The notes: generated by a model not told the origin, from the sequence alone. Positions 32,153 through 41,654 are shown, counted from the stretch's first letter. The stretch: 64,000 nt of DNA from an uncultured Bacilli bacterium (GCA_934155645.1 CAKPHC010000002.1:62001-126000), one strand, 5' to 3'. Made by a program: numbers and translations.

Positions 32153-34243
32153 CTATGGTGGACAAGTTTTAATTTTATATCCTTTTTTATTTAACTTAAT
32201 TTCTATACTTCCATCTAAATCTGTTCTATAAATTTTGCTATTCTTTAATGTATCAAGAACTGTTTCTTTTGGATGACCATAACGATTGCTTTTACCAACG
32301 CTAATTAATGAATATTTTGGATTTATACTATTTATAAACAATACACTACTGCTTGTATTTGATCCATGATGTCCTACTTTTAAGAAATCTATATTTTTGA
32401 GATTATATTTTTCTAAAATATCATTTTCTTTTTCTACTCCTGCATCACCCATAAATAAGAATTTATTACCTTCATAATTAAAATAAATTACAGAACTATT
32501 ATCATTTTCATTATCATAAATACCTGTATTTAAAAATTGCAATTTATAATTACTTATATTTAGTTCTTTAATACAGGAATAATACTTTATTTTCTTTTTC
32601 TCTAATACTTTAATTAGTTCTTTTTCTAATTCGTTATATGAACCACAATTGAATATGATATTTTCTACTTTAAAATTATTTACTAAGTTAATAGCTTCAC
32701 CCATATGATCATAGTCTCCATGAGAAATCACTAAATAATCAATTTTTCTCAACCCATATGATTTTAAAACAGGTAAAGTTATCGAAGAACTAATTGAACT
32801 CGTTTTTCGCCTTTTCCACGTTTCTTCCTTATACTTAACTTTACCTCCAGAATCAATTAAAATAGTTTTATTATCCAAATGCAGTAAAATACTGTCTCCT
32901 TGCCCTACATCTAACATAGTTAAATAATTGCTTTTAAATATATAGTTGTAATTATAATGAACCGTCATAAAAATCATTAAAACCAGCAAAGAATATTTTC
33001 TCTTTCTTAATGTTTCTAAAATCAAAATAAAATAAACAATCACTATAAAAATACTGGGTTTCTTAAAAATCAATATACTAGGAACATTACTACATGCTTT
33101 AGCAATCCATTCCATTATCATTATAAAAAAATATAACAATCCATTTAAATAAGGAATACAAAAAGTTATAAGTGTTAAAGGAAATAAAATAAAAGTCATA
33201 AAAGGAACAAAGAACAAATTAAAAATAATACTCAAAACATTAACTTGATAAAAATTATAAATACAAATAGGAAAACTGACTAAGAAAGATATAACTGATG
33301 TAATAAAGGCCTTTTTAAAATATCCTTTAATATTATTCAGCAAGTAACTAAATAAAATAAGTGTTCCACTAATAATAGTAGAAAATTGAAACCCAACTTT
33401 AAAAACAATAAACGGATTAATAAAAATAATAATAGAAATACCTAATAAAAATACATTAAACGTTTTTACATTAAGCCTAAATATCTTATTTAAAGACAAC
33501 AAAATAAACACCGTACTTGCTCTTACAATAGATGAAGAATAACCAGTTAAAAACATATATACCTGCAAGAACAAAATAATAATAAAATATGACGCTTTCT
33601 CATTTCGAATTACCTTTTTCAAGAAAAATAATAAAATCCCTGTAAATATAGAAATATGCATACCAGAAATAGCAAATAAATGACTTATGCCTATTCTTTG
33701 ATAAATATCAGTAATATCACTAGAAATATCACTATCATCGCCAAGTATCAAAGCTTTCATATAACCAGCACTACTACCTATTTTTGTAATTCTATTATCA
33801 ATAAGGTTTTTTAACTTATAAAATATATTATTACAATTTTTTACTTTTTGATAAGACTCTATTTTTATACTATAATTAATACCTTCATGATATAAATACT
33901 TTTGATAATTAAACAAATTAAAATTAGTATTACCACTAGGTACTTCTAAACTGCCAATTATTTCAATGGTATCTCCTATTCCATAATTACTGATAAAATC
34001 TTTTTTCTCTAAATAAGTATCAAAAAAATAAGTTCCCTGTATCTTTTCTTTACCTTTCCCAATCATTTTCAAATAATTACCAGAAATACTAATATCCATG
34101 ATTAACAATTCAAATTCATTATCAGTAATACTATATTTACTAAAATGTGGTAAAGAATTATAAATAACACAATAAATAATAGAAATAATAAAAACAATAT
34201 AAAAAATCCAATTACACTGTAATATAGTCTTTAATCTTTTCAA
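32153..34243 (-). CDS. comEC: DNA internalization channel protein ComEC/Rec2
   Basis: 696 residues. Forms the membrane channel that admits single-stranded transforming DNA. Order: two N-terminal helices and an extracellular OB-like DUF4131 region, the Competence domain with many membrane helices (GISHLFAISGMHISIFTGIL, YSSSIVRASTVFILLS), and a C-terminal metallo-beta-lactamase domain (LTMLDVGQGDSILL, VISHGDYDHMGEAI, FLKVGHHGSNTSSS) that probably degrades the other strand. Start: TTG at 34243 nine bases after GGAG, overlapping comEA by 32 bp; the ATG at 34270 has no ribosome site. Implies competence or DNA uptake, together with the prepilin. Confidence 0.93.
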   Translation of the reverse strand: MKRLKTILQCNWIFYIVFIISIIYCVIYNSLPHFSKYSITDNEFELLIMDISISGNYLKMIGKGKEKIQGTYFFDTYLEKKDFISNYGIGDTIEIIGSLEVPSGNTNFNLFNYQKYLYHEGINYSIKIESYQKVKNCNNIFYKLKNLIDNRITKIGSSAGYMKALILGDDSDISSDITDIYQRIGISHLFAISGMHISIFTGILLFFLKKVIRNEKASYFIIILFLQVYMFLTGYSSSIVRASTVFILLSLNKIFRLNVKTFNVFLLGISIIIFINPFIVFKVGFQFSTIISGTLILFSYLLNNIKGYFKKAFITSVISFLVSFPICIYNFYQVNVLSIIFNLFFVPFMTFILFPLTLITFCIPYLNGLLYFFIMIMEWIAKACSNVPSILIFKKPSIFIVIVYFILILETLRKRKYSLLVLMIFMTVHYNYNYIFKSNYLTMLDVGQGDSILLHLDNKTILIDSGGKVKYKEETWKRRKTSSISSSITLPVLKSYGLRKIDYLVISHGDYDHMGEAINLVNNFKVENIIFNCGSYNELEKELIKVLEKKKIKYYSCIKELNISNYKLQFLNTGIYDNENDNSSVIYFNYEGNKFLFMGDAGVEKENDILEKYNLKNIDFLKVGHHGSNTSSSVLFINSINPKYSLISVGKSNRYGHPKETVLDTLKNSKIYRTDLDGSIEIKLNKKGYKIKTCPP

Positions 34244-34928
34244 ACAGCTTTTCTCCGATACCAGAAACATTCATAATATCTTCTATCTTTTCAAATGGTC
34301 CATGCTCATTACGATATGCAATAATTGTTTTAGCTTTTTCTTCACCGATTCCTGGCAGAGTTATCATTAAATCCAAATTAGCATCATTAATTGATATTTT
34401 TTTATCTAGTTCATTATCATTATTTTCTTCTTTAGAGTCACTACTGATACAACTATCATTAGATACAACACCATTATTTTTTTTACAGGCATCTTCTTTT
34501 TTCTTCACTTCTTCCAAAACTTTACTAAAGTTAGCTACTTCATCTTTTGTATAAATAACAATAACCATTTCATCTTTTATAAACTTACTCAAATTATTTA
34601 CACTAGTATCAGCATTTTCTAATAGTCCACCAGCCATATTAACCGCATCTATTACTCTAGATGATTCCTTTATCTCATAAACTCCAGGATTTACAACCGC
34701 ACCTTTAATATCAAATTTATAATATTTAATCTCTTTATCAGGTTCTGATACTACTTCTTTAATATCATTAACTACCTTTCCTTCTACATCTATGTTTTTA
34801 ATTTCTGCTGCTAAAACATAGTAAACACCAGCATTAGATAGTATTACTATTAAAAGTAATACGCTCCACAACACTATACTAGTTTTGTGTTCATAAATAA
34901 AATCTTTTACTTTATCTAAAAAAATCAT
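34212..34928 (-). CDS. comEA: Competence protein ComEA, DNA receptor
   Basis: 238 residues. Membrane helix (about 18-39), a SLBB-like domain (about 68-135: DIKGAVVNPGVYEIKESSRV, DAVNMAGGLLENAD), a charged linker with two Cys, and a C-terminal pair of helix-hairpin-helix motifs (ISINDANLDLMITLPGIGEE, IEDIMNVSGIGEKLF) that bind double-stranded DNA outside the membrane and hand it to ComEC. Its ribosome site GGGAGG lies in a hairpin (CTCC/GGAG) that also looks like the terminator of the upstream ftsW. Operon with comEC. Confidence 0.94.
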   Translation of the reverse strand: MIFLDKVKDFIYEHKTSIVLWSVLLLIVILSNAGVYYVLAAEIKNIDVEGKVVNDIKEVVSEPDKEIKYYKFDIKGAVVNPGVYEIKESSRVIDAVNMAGGLLENADTSVNNLSKFIKDEMVIVIYTKDEVANFSKVLEEVKKKEDACKKNNGVVSNDSCISSDSKEENNDNELDKKISINDANLDLMITLPGIGEEKAKTIIAYRNEHGPFEKIEDIMNVSGIGEKLFEKIKDYITV

Positions 34929-34952
34929 AAAAAAACCTCCCTAAGGAGATTA
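34929..34952 (-). terminator. Hairpin at comEA ribosome site / ftsW terminator
   Basis: On the minus strand ATCTCC pairs with GGGAGGT around TTA, followed by TTTTTT and then ATG of comEA. It can act as terminator of ftsW or mask the comEA ribosome binding site. Confidence 0.5.
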
Positions 34953-34967
34953 TTCTACTTTTATATA

Positions 34968-36116
34968 TCAATTTCCTTTATTTTTGGAAAGCTTTTTTGT
35001 ATTATTTTCAATTGCAACTCTCTGGACTATAGTAAGTGCCACTACTAAACATATTGTAAAACTACCGCCATAGCTCAAAAATGGTAATGGAACTCCAGTC
35101 ATTGGCATCATTCCAAGTACACCCATCAAGTTTACAACGATATGTAAAAATATGTAAAAGGCAACACCATAACACATTATTGCATTTCTATTGTTATTAC
35201 TATTATGCGCTATAATAATTATTCTAGATAGTAATAAAACATATAAGAAAATTATAGCAGTAGCAAAAACAGCACCCAACTCTTCTACTATTATCGGATA
35301 TATGAAATCTGTATGTGAATCGGGTAAATACAAATATTTTTGAGTACTATTACCAAGTCCTTTACCTAAAAGGCCACCATTATTAAGTGCAATATAACCA
35401 TTACAAACCTGGTTACCTTCCTTATAGAATTTAGATTCACTACAAGGATTAGAAAAATCTAATCTCTGTACTTGATGCTGAAAGAATAAATTTTTACCTT
35501 GACCAATCAAAATTCCAATACCAGCAAGACCTATTGCAATAGTTATTAAAACAGTCCTAACTTTTATTTTTAAATCAATCGGTACTATAACAAATAAAAA
35601 TCCTACAATACCAGCAAATATTATAGCTGTACCTAAATCAGGTTCTAGCATCAATAAAACTACAATAATACCACAAATAAGTAACGGGAATAATGCCGTT
35701 GAATATCTATTTAAATTATTTCTATTTATATCATAAAAACTAGCAATCCACACTATCATAATGACCTTAGCAAATTCACTAGGTTGAAATCTAAAAGGTC
35801 CTAACTGTATCCAAGAAGATGCACCACCAGCAATCTTACCATACGCTAATACTAGTGCTAAAACTACTGTAATAGCAATAAGCCCTGGCCATGAAAGAAA
35901 TCCATACACTTTAGTAGAAAATCTAATGACTACCAGAGAAAAAACGATACCTAAAAGCAAAAATGCTGCCTGTCTAATTATAAAATGATATGGACTAACT
36001 TTATATCTCATAAAAGATGCTACATTAGAAGCAGAAAAAACCATAACTAGACCTATTGCAAACAGAATAGTACTAATTAATAAAAGCCACTTATCCATAT
36101 ATTTAAGTATCTTCAT
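34968..36116 (-). CDS. ftsW: FtsW/RodA/SpoVE family peptidoglycan polymerase
   Basis: 382 residues, ten membrane helices. SEDS glycosyltransferase that polymerises lipid II. Signatures: GLVMVFSASNVASF, WIQLGPFRFQPSEFAKVIMI, LLMLEPDLGTAIIF (catalytic Asp), KYLYLPDSHTDFIYPIIVEE and MTGVPLPFLSYGGSF. The separate one-gene unit and length fit FtsW or SpoVE rather than RodA; the choice cannot be made from the sequence alone. TAGGAAGTGATGCT precedes the ATG, and a strong promoter lies at 36142-36170. Confidence 0.92.
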   Translation of the reverse strand: MKILKYMDKWLLLISTILFAIGLVMVFSASNVASFMRYKVSPYHFIIRQAAFLLLGIVFSLVVIRFSTKVYGFLSWPGLIAITVVLALVLAYGKIAGGASSWIQLGPFRFQPSEFAKVIMIVWIASFYDINRNNLNRYSTALFPLLICGIIVVLLMLEPDLGTAIIFAGIVGFLFVIVPIDLKIKVRTVLITIAIGLAGIGILIGQGKNLFFQHQVQRLDFSNPCSESKFYKEGNQVCNGYIALNNGGLLGKGLGNSTQKYLYLPDSHTDFIYPIIVEELGAVFATAIIFLYVLLLSRIIIIAHNSNNNRNAIMCYGVAFYIFLHIVVNLMGVLGMMPMTGVPLPFLSYGGSFTICLVVALTIVQRVAIENNTKKLSKNKGN

Positions 36117-36141
36117 AGCATCACTTCCTAATTATAATTCA

Positions 36142-36170
36142 ATTATATCACAATAAATTAGATGTACCAA
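36142..36170 (-). promoter_or_regulatory. Promoter of ftsW
   Basis: TTGGTA (36170-36165), 17 bases, TATAAT (36147-36142) with TG upstream making an extended -10 (TGATATAAT), 26 bases before the ATG. Confidence 0.8.
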
Positions 36171-36214
36171 GGAAATCAATGTTAAGCATACCCATAATTT
36201 ATCAATCACAACAA

Positions 36215-36240
36215 AAAAAAGCAAGTTTTTTACAACTTAC
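36215..36240 (-). terminator. Terminator of the M29 peptidase gene
   Basis: GTAAGTT and AACTTGC pair (one T-G) around a short A-rich loop, then eight T on the minus strand; overlaps the stop codon. Confidence 0.75.
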
Positions 36241-37361
36241 TTTACAGTATCTAAATAATAATTTAAATGACGTAAACTATCCAAGACAAATAATCCATCT
36301 TTTCTTATTAATTTATCATCAAAATATATTTCTCCCCCACCATATTCTTTTCTTTGAATCAAAACTAAATCCCAATGAATATTTGAATCATTCCCATTAT
36401 AACACTCTTTATAAGCAGCACCAGGAGTAAAATGAATACTTCCAAATATTTTTTCATCAAACAAGATATCACCCATCGGCGTTAAAATTCTTGGATTAAG
36501 TCCTAATGAAAATTCCCCAACATATCTACTACCTTCATCAGTATCAAATATTTTATTCAACTTATCATTTTTAGATTCATCATCACAACTAGCACTTACT
36601 ATTTTACCATTTACAAACTCAAGTCTTATATTACTAAACACTTCGCCATTATAAGTACTAGTAGTATTATAAGTAATTACTCCATTAACGCTATTTCTTA
36701 CAGGACAAGTAAATATCTCACCATCAGGTATATTAGATTCACCAGTACAAGGAACACTATTCATTCCTTTAATAGAGAAAGTAATATCAGTACCTTCTGC
36801 TGTAATTCTAACTTTCTTCGTTTTATCCATTAACTCTTTTAATGGTTCAATATCCTTACTCATTTTACTATAGTCAACATTCATAACATCAAAGCTATAA
36901 TTCAAAAAGTCTTCATACTTCATCTTAGCTTTATAACTATCTACATGACTAGGGTAATTTAATAGTACCCATTTTCTTTCATTAACTAGTTTATTATGTA
37001 TTTCATAAGTCTTAAAACTAATCTCATCTCTTATATTCTTAGGAATACTACCAGATTCATAATCATTTAAGTTATACCTAATATTTATAAAAGAATCAAA
37101 ATGGTCAAGTTCAAATTGTTGATATTCTTTTATCAAATCAATTCTGTTAGATGTAGAATTCTCTTTTAATAAATTACTAATAAAAGGATCTACATAATTA
37201 GTAAAAGGGATACCTCCTCTTAAAAATATTTTCTTAATTAGTATTTTTACAAAATCTCTCGCTTCAATACTTTGATACGTTATTAATACTTTTTCATTTT
37301 CTTTAATATGTAATGAATAGTTAATAATTGTATCCGCTAATTTTTCTTGTTTCTCTTCCAT
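36237..37361 (-). CDS. M29 family aminopeptidase
   Basis: 374 residues, slightly shorter than the ~410 of thermophilic aminopeptidases T/S. Dimetal-dependent removal of N-terminal residues from peptides in the cytoplasm. Family segments: VLITYQSIEARDFVKILI, RITAEGTDITFSIKG, NIPDGEIFTCPVRNSVNGVI, YVGEFSLGLNP and GSIHFTPGAAY, SNIHWDLV, which hold the metal-binding Glu, His and Asp residues. AAGGGTGATAAT precedes the ATG. It is divergent from the glycine-rich small gene. Confidence 0.9.
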   Translation of the reverse strand: MEEKQEKLADTIINYSLHIKENEKVLITYQSIEARDFVKILIKKIFLRGGIPFTNYVDPFISNLLKENSTSNRIDLIKEYQQFELDHFDSFINIRYNLNDYESGSIPKNIRDEISFKTYEIHNKLVNERKWVLLNYPSHVDSYKAKMKYEDFLNYSFDVMNVDYSKMSKDIEPLKELMDKTKKVRITAEGTDITFSIKGMNSVPCTGESNIPDGEIFTCPVRNSVNGVITYNTTSTYNGEVFSNIRLEFVNGKIVSASCDDESKNDKLNKIFDTDEGSRYVGEFSLGLNPRILTPMGDILFDEKIFGSIHFTPGAAYKECYNGNDSNIHWDLVLIQRKEYGGGEIYFDDKLIRKDGLFVLDSLRHLNYYLDTVK

Positions 37362-37418
37362 ATTATCACCCTTATCTTATTATACACATAAAATACTCTG
37401 AAGGAGGAAAAATATTTT

Positions 37419-37682
37419 ATGTATTCAAATAATATTATGCCCCAATATCGTATGAGTATGCCTAGAAGAGGTTTTGGAAATAATAGAAATAACGGTGATA
37501 GATTCTTTGGTGGTGGTTTTGCAGTGCCTTTTATTTTAGGTGGAATTACTGGTGGAATTTTAGCAAGGCCAGGAGGATTTGGTCCTAATTATCCAGCACC
37601 TATGCCTTATCCATATCCAGTTCCTATGCCATATGTACCAAATAACTACCCAAGTTATACTGAAAACTATTACTATTATTAA
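37419..37682 (+). CDS. Small Gly/Pro/Tyr-rich protein, possible spore-coat or surface type
   Basis: 87 residues. The first half is Arg/Asn/Gly-rich (MPRRGFGNNRNNGDRFFGGG), a short hydrophobic part follows (FAVPFILGGITGGIL), and the end is repetitive Pro/Tyr (PMPYPYPVPMPYVPNNYP, then four Tyr). Such low-complexity composition is seen in spore coat or cross-linked surface proteins; this is inference supported by the SspI gene in the window. GAAGGAGG gives a strong ribosome site, 11 bases before the ATG. A CATAAAATA at 37387-37395 looks like a sporulation -10 but is too close to the ribosome site. Confidence 0.6.
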   Translation: MYSNNIMPQYRMSMPRRGFGNNRNNGDRFFGGGFAVPFILGGITGGILARPGGFGPNYPAPMPYPYPVPMPYVPNNYPSYTENYYYY

Positions 37683-37712
37683 AAGGGTTTGCTATTTGCA
37701 AATCCTTTATTT
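37682..37712. terminator. Bidirectional terminator, 37419 gene / glycosidase gene
   Basis: AAAGGGTTTGC and GCAAATCCTTT form an 11-bp stem (one G-T) with a 5-base loop and T-rich flanks; it overlaps both stop regions. Confidence 0.75.
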
Positions 37713-38906
37713 TACAATACTAAGATAATTATTATATTCATTTATAAGTGCATCATTTTTATATTCATCATCATATAAAAAACTATACCTAAACAAACAG
37801 AAACCATTATATTTATTTACATTTCGACTAGTTAAAACTTGTTTTTTTATTATGTCATTATTTTCTACCCATTCGTTTTCTCCGCTCTTAGCAAAAGTAT
37901 CATTATTACCTGCTTTATAAAATGCTAAAGCTGGCATTATTTTTACATTAGGAGCTTTAATTAGAGAGTTCCACATATGTAATGTATCTATAAATGGTAG
38001 TGATTCATTTAAAAAGCCAAAATATATTTGAGGCATTATATAATCAATATATCCATCTTCACTAACTAATTTTTTAGTATCTAAATAATTAAATTCATAA
38101 TTATTATTTATATTACCTTCAGGAGATATTCCAAAAAGTATATTTTTGTTAATACTTTTAATAGCGGTGTAAACTTCTTTTATCATATTAGTTGTATTGT
38201 TAAGTCTATAATCAGATAAAGTTAATGTACCGCCAGCATTAATATATTCTTGATAATTTTCTAAATCAATCGTGTCATCAGGATAAAAATAATCATCAAA
38301 ATGAATTCCATCAACATCATAATTCTTAACTATTTCTACTATTCCATCAACAATTAATTTAGTTACTTCATTACTTGCAGGATTATAAAATATTCCTTTA
38401 TTTTCTATTATTTTTACATGATTAGTATTCAAATATTTATATGCTGGATTGTCTTTTGAAATATCACTAGTATCAGTAGTATTTCTAACTCTATACGGAT
38501 TAATCCAAGCATGAACTTCTATTTTTCTTTTATGAGCTTCACCTAAAAAATATTTTAAAATATCATATCCAGGGTTATCACCTTCCCTGTACGTTACATA
38601 TCTACTATAAGGGAATATACTTGATTCATATATAGCATCAGAAAAAGGTCTAACATGTAAAATAACCATATTAAAGTTATCTTCTTTTATATTATCTAAC
38701 ATCTTATTAATGTTATTTTTACTAGTATTATTATCTTTACCTCTTATATATTCACCAAGTTCTATATAAGAAATAAAGACTGCTCTTTTTTCATCTTTCA
38801 AATTAAACGAAACAACATTAGTTTCTTTTTTATCGTTTGCTTTGTTTTCAATTACAAAAAAAGTAATAACTACAAATATAATCATTACTACAATTAATTT
38901 CTTCAT
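37707..38906 (-). CDS. Family 10-type glycosyl hydrolase (DUF187/GHL10), secreted or anchored
   Basis: 399 residues. N-terminal signal or membrane segment (about 4-20). TIM-barrel GHL10 domain: RAVFISYIELGEYI, NFNMVILHVRPFSDAIYESS, EVHAWINPYRV, VDGIHFDDYFYPDD (likely catalytic Asp region), ILFGISPEGNINNNYEF, YIDYIMPQIYFGF. Homologues such as YngK are secreted; DUF187-type enzymes are linked to cell-wall glycans. TGGTGATAAG precedes the ATG. Substrate unknown. Confidence 0.88.
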   Translation of the reverse strand: MKKLIVVMIIFVVITFFVIENKANDKKETNVVSFNLKDEKRAVFISYIELGEYIRGKDNNTSKNNINKMLDNIKEDNFNMVILHVRPFSDAIYESSIFPYSRYVTYREGDNPGYDILKYFLGEAHKRKIEVHAWINPYRVRNTTDTSDISKDNPAYKYLNTNHVKIIENKGIFYNPASNEVTKLIVDGIVEIVKNYDVDGIHFDDYFYPDDTIDLENYQEYINAGGTLTLSDYRLNNTTNMIKEVYTAIKSINKNILFGISPEGNINNNYEFNYLDTKKLVSEDGYIDYIMPQIYFGFLNESLPFIDTLHMWNSLIKAPNVKIMPALAFYKAGNNDTFAKSGENEWVENNDIIKKQVLTSRNVNKYNGFCLFRYSFLYDDEYKNDALINEYNNYLSIVK

Positions 38907-38951
38907 CTTATCACCACTAAATAATATGAAAAAATTTAAAATATATTAATA

Positions 38952-39989
38952 TTATTTGTTATTACTTCTAATAAACATACTGTCTCCAAATGAGAAGAAA
39001 CGATATTTATTTTTTACTGCTTCATTATATGCTGCTAAAACATTATCACGTCCTGCTAAAGCACTAATTAACATAATTAAAGTAGATTTTGGTAAATGGA
39101 AATTAGTAATCAAATTATCTACTATTTTAAATTTATATCCAGGATAGATAAAAATATCTGTCCATCCACTACACTCTTTCAACTCACCATATTTAGTCAT
39201 AACAGTTTCTAATACTCTTACTGAAGTAGTACCAACTACTACTATTTTTTTATTGCTTTCTTTTGTTTTGTTTAATATATCAACTGTACTTTGACTTAAA
39301 GAATAAAACTCACTATGCATTTTATGTTTTTCAACATCGGTAACATTAACAGGTCTAAAAGTGCCTAGTCCTACATGTAGTGTTACTGGTGCAATATTTA
39401 CACCTTTATCCTTTATTCGCTCTAATAATTCTTTTGTAAAATGAAGTCCAGCTGTAGGAGCAGCTGCACTACCTTCTTCCCTAGCATATACAGTTTGGTA
39501 TCTACTTTGGTCTTCTAATTGTTCATGAATATAAGGTGGAAGTGGCATTGTACCTAACTTATCTAAAATTTCATATAAAATTCCATTATAAATAAGTTCG
39601 ACATGTCTTATACCTTCTTCACCAATAAAAGTACATTTAGCCTTCAATTCACCATTACCAAAGCTTATTATAGTACCTTCTTTTACTCTTTTAGCAGGTC
39701 TTGCTAAACATTCCCAAGTATCGCCTTCTATATTTTTTAGTAAAAGCAATTCAATAACTGCTTTAGTATCTTCTTTTTCACCAATGATTCTAGCAGGTAT
39801 TACTTTAGTATCATTTATAACTAAGGTATCACCACTATCCAAGTAATCAATTATATCTTTAAAATGATGATGGCTTACTTCTCCTGTATCTTTATTTAAT
39901 ACTAATAATTTAGAAGAATCTCTTTCTTTCAATGGCGTCTGTGCGATTAATTCTTCTGGTAAATCATAATCAAAATCTTCTAATTTCAT
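38952..39989 (-). CDS. queA: S-adenosylmethionine:tRNA ribosyltransferase-isomerase
   Basis: 345 residues. Transfers and isomerises the ribosyl part of SAM to preQ1-tRNA to give epoxyqueuosine. Signatures: FDYDLPEELIAQTPLKERD, LVINDTKVIPARI, GSAAAPTAGLHFT, PVTLHVGLGTFRPV, VVVGTTSVRVLET, TNFHLPKSTLIMLISALAG. Start: ATG 39989 with AAGGAGAAAGT; the longer frame is not needed. It lies 12 bp after the gene at 40001, which follows ruvB: operon ruvA-ruvB-unknown-queA, the Bacillota ruvAB-queA order with one inserted gene. Confidence 0.97.
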   Translation of the reverse strand: MKLEDFDYDLPEELIAQTPLKERDSSKLLVLNKDTGEVSHHHFKDIIDYLDSGDTLVINDTKVIPARIIGEKEDTKAVIELLLLKNIEGDTWECLARPAKRVKEGTIISFGNGELKAKCTFIGEEGIRHVELIYNGILYEILDKLGTMPLPPYIHEQLEDQSRYQTVYAREEGSAAAPTAGLHFTKELLERIKDKGVNIAPVTLHVGLGTFRPVNVTDVEKHKMHSEFYSLSQSTVDILNKTKESNKKIVVVGTTSVRVLETVMTKYGELKECSGWTDIFIYPGYKFKIVDNLITNFHLPKSTLIMLISALAGRDNVLAAYNEAVKNKYRFFSFGDSMFIRSNNK

Positions 39990-40000
39990 ACTTTCTCCTT

Positions 40001-40621
40001 CTAAAATCCACACTCAATTAGTATTTGTTCAACTGGAACATCTTCCTTGAGCAAATCTTCTGTAGATGTATTTCTTACAAATGATACACATTCGTTTTTG
40101 AACTTATTAAACTCCAATGTATCATCTAAGTCAATACCAAATTCATAATATCTACTTTCAATCACTTCTAAAATAGATGACTGTTCTTCTCTTTTAGGGC
40201 TCTTTTCTAATACTGCATCAAGTAAATCTTTACTAGCAAATAATTCTAAATGTTTTTGCATATGTTCACTTGAAACAACAAAAGAAAAATAAGAAAGTAA
40301 ACTTAATTCATTGTTATTTAAATCTTTAATTAATGGATAATGATTAGAAATCATATTAGCTGCTGAAAAAATATACGCTAGTTTATGTGATGCATTAGCA
40401 TTTCTATCATAAGATACTGAATAATCTTTATCAATTGCAATTGCAACATCAATCATTTTTCTTTTTTGTTCTTCATCATTAATAGCAATTAAACTATTTA
40501 ATCCTACACTAGTACACTCTTTTGGTGCAAAAACAACTCTAGTGTTTTCTGTTCTTTCCTTAATGTTTTCCAAAAAAGTCTTATAATCCATTTTCTTATC
40601 TTGAAACATATATTTACTCAC
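40001..40621 (-). CDS. Unknown protein between ruvB and queA
   Basis: 206 residues, soluble and mostly helical, with KYMFQDKKMDYKTFLENIKE at the start and DDTLEFNKFKNECVSFVR near the end. I recognise no family. Start: GTG 40621, eight bases after GGAG and one base after the ruvB stop, so translation is coupled to ruvB; other in-frame starts (ATG 40639, ATG 40609) fit less well. Its place in the operon might reflect a nucleic-acid role, but nothing in the sequence shows it. Confidence 0.6.
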   Translation of the reverse strand: MSKYMFQDKKMDYKTFLENIKERTENTRVVFAPKECTSVGLNSLIAINDEEQKRKMIDVAIAIDKDYSVSYDRNANASHKLAYIFSAANMISNHYPLIKDLNNNELSLLSYFSFVVSSEHMQKHLELFASKDLLDAVLEKSPKREEQSSILEVIESRYYEFGIDLDDTLEFNKFKNECVSFVRNTSTEDLLKEDVPVEQILIECGF

Positions 40622-40622
40622 A

Positions 40623-41642
40623 CTAATCACTCCAATCAAACAAAGTTCCTTGTTTATTTAAATTCAAATGCTGATATCCTAAATCTGTAAGCATTCTTCC
40701 TCTAGGAGTTCTTTTTAATAAACCTCTTTGTAACAAAAATGGTTCACATACATCTTCAAGAGTTGATACTTCTTCACCAATAATACTAGCTAGAGATTCA
40801 ATACCAACAGGACCGCCATTAAATTTTAAAGCGATTGTCTTAAGTAATAAATTATCTGTCTCATCAAGACCAATTTTATCTACTTTTAACTTATCCAAAG
40901 CAAGTTTAGTTATTTCTAAATCAATAACACCACTACCTTTTACCAAAGAAAAATCTCTTACACGTTTTAATAATCTATTAGCAATTCTAGGTGTACCCCT
41001 ACTTCTACTAGCTAGTTCCAACGCTGCATCATCTTCTATTCCAACACCTAAAACTTTAGCTGTTCTTTTAATAATATCAAACAATTCTTCATCAGTATAA
41101 TACTGTAACTTTGAAATAATACCAAAACGATCTCTCAATGGACTAGTCAAATCACCTGCCCTAGTTGTAGCACCAACTAAAGTAAATGGAGGTAAATTTA
41201 TTTTAATATTTCTACTATTACCTTCTCCACCAACAATGATATCCAAAGTAAAATCTTCCATTGCTGGATATAATATCTCTTCTATATATGAAGGCATCCT
41301 ATGAATTTCATCAATAAATAAAACGTCTCCAGGTTCAAGCGATGATAATATTGCCGCTAAATCCCCAGCCTTTTCTATAGAAGGTCCACTAGCTGTTTTA
41401 ATATTAGTTCCAAGTTCATTAGCAATTATATACGCAAGTGTTGTTTTACCTAAGCCTGGTGGACCATATAATAAAACATGGTCTAAGCTTTCATCACGCA
41501 TCTTAGCAGCTTCTACAAAGACTTTAATGTTTTCTTTAACATCACTCTGCCCTATATAATCTTTAAATAATTTAGGACGAATATTTTCTTCATAAACATC
41601 TTCACTAGATTGTTCACTACTTAAAATTTTATTTTCGTTCAT
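40623..41642 (-). CDS. ruvB: Holliday junction helicase RuvB
   Basis: 339 residues. AAA+ motor that drives branch migration with RuvA. Walker A GPPGLGKTTLA (residues 60-70), Walker B DVLFIDEIHRM, sensor PPFTLVGATTRAG, arginine finger PLRDRFGI, then the lid and the C-terminal winged helix (IASIIGEEVSTLEDVCEPFL, RTPRGRMLTDLGYQHL). AAGGGGGATTTTAA precedes the ATG; 12 bp from ruvA. Confidence 0.98.
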   Translation of the reverse strand: MNENKILSSEQSSEDVYEENIRPKLFKDYIGQSDVKENIKVFVEAAKMRDESLDHVLLYGPPGLGKTTLAYIIANELGTNIKTASGPSIEKAGDLAAILSSLEPGDVLFIDEIHRMPSYIEEILYPAMEDFTLDIIVGGEGNSRNIKINLPPFTLVGATTRAGDLTSPLRDRFGIISKLQYYTDEELFDIIKRTAKVLGVGIEDDAALELASRSRGTPRIANRLLKRVRDFSLVKGSGVIDLEITKLALDKLKVDKIGLDETDNLLLKTIALKFNGGPVGIESLASIIGEEVSTLEDVCEPFLLQRGLLKRTPRGRMLTDLGYQHLNLNKQGTLFDWSD

Positions 41643-41654
41643 TTAAAATCCCCC

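Noticed and set aside
37387..37395. CATAAAATA as a sigma-E/K-type -10 box before the Gly/Pro/Tyr-rich gene
   Set aside because: The start point would fall within AAGGAGG, and such motifs are common by chance in this composition; no matching -35 at the right distance.
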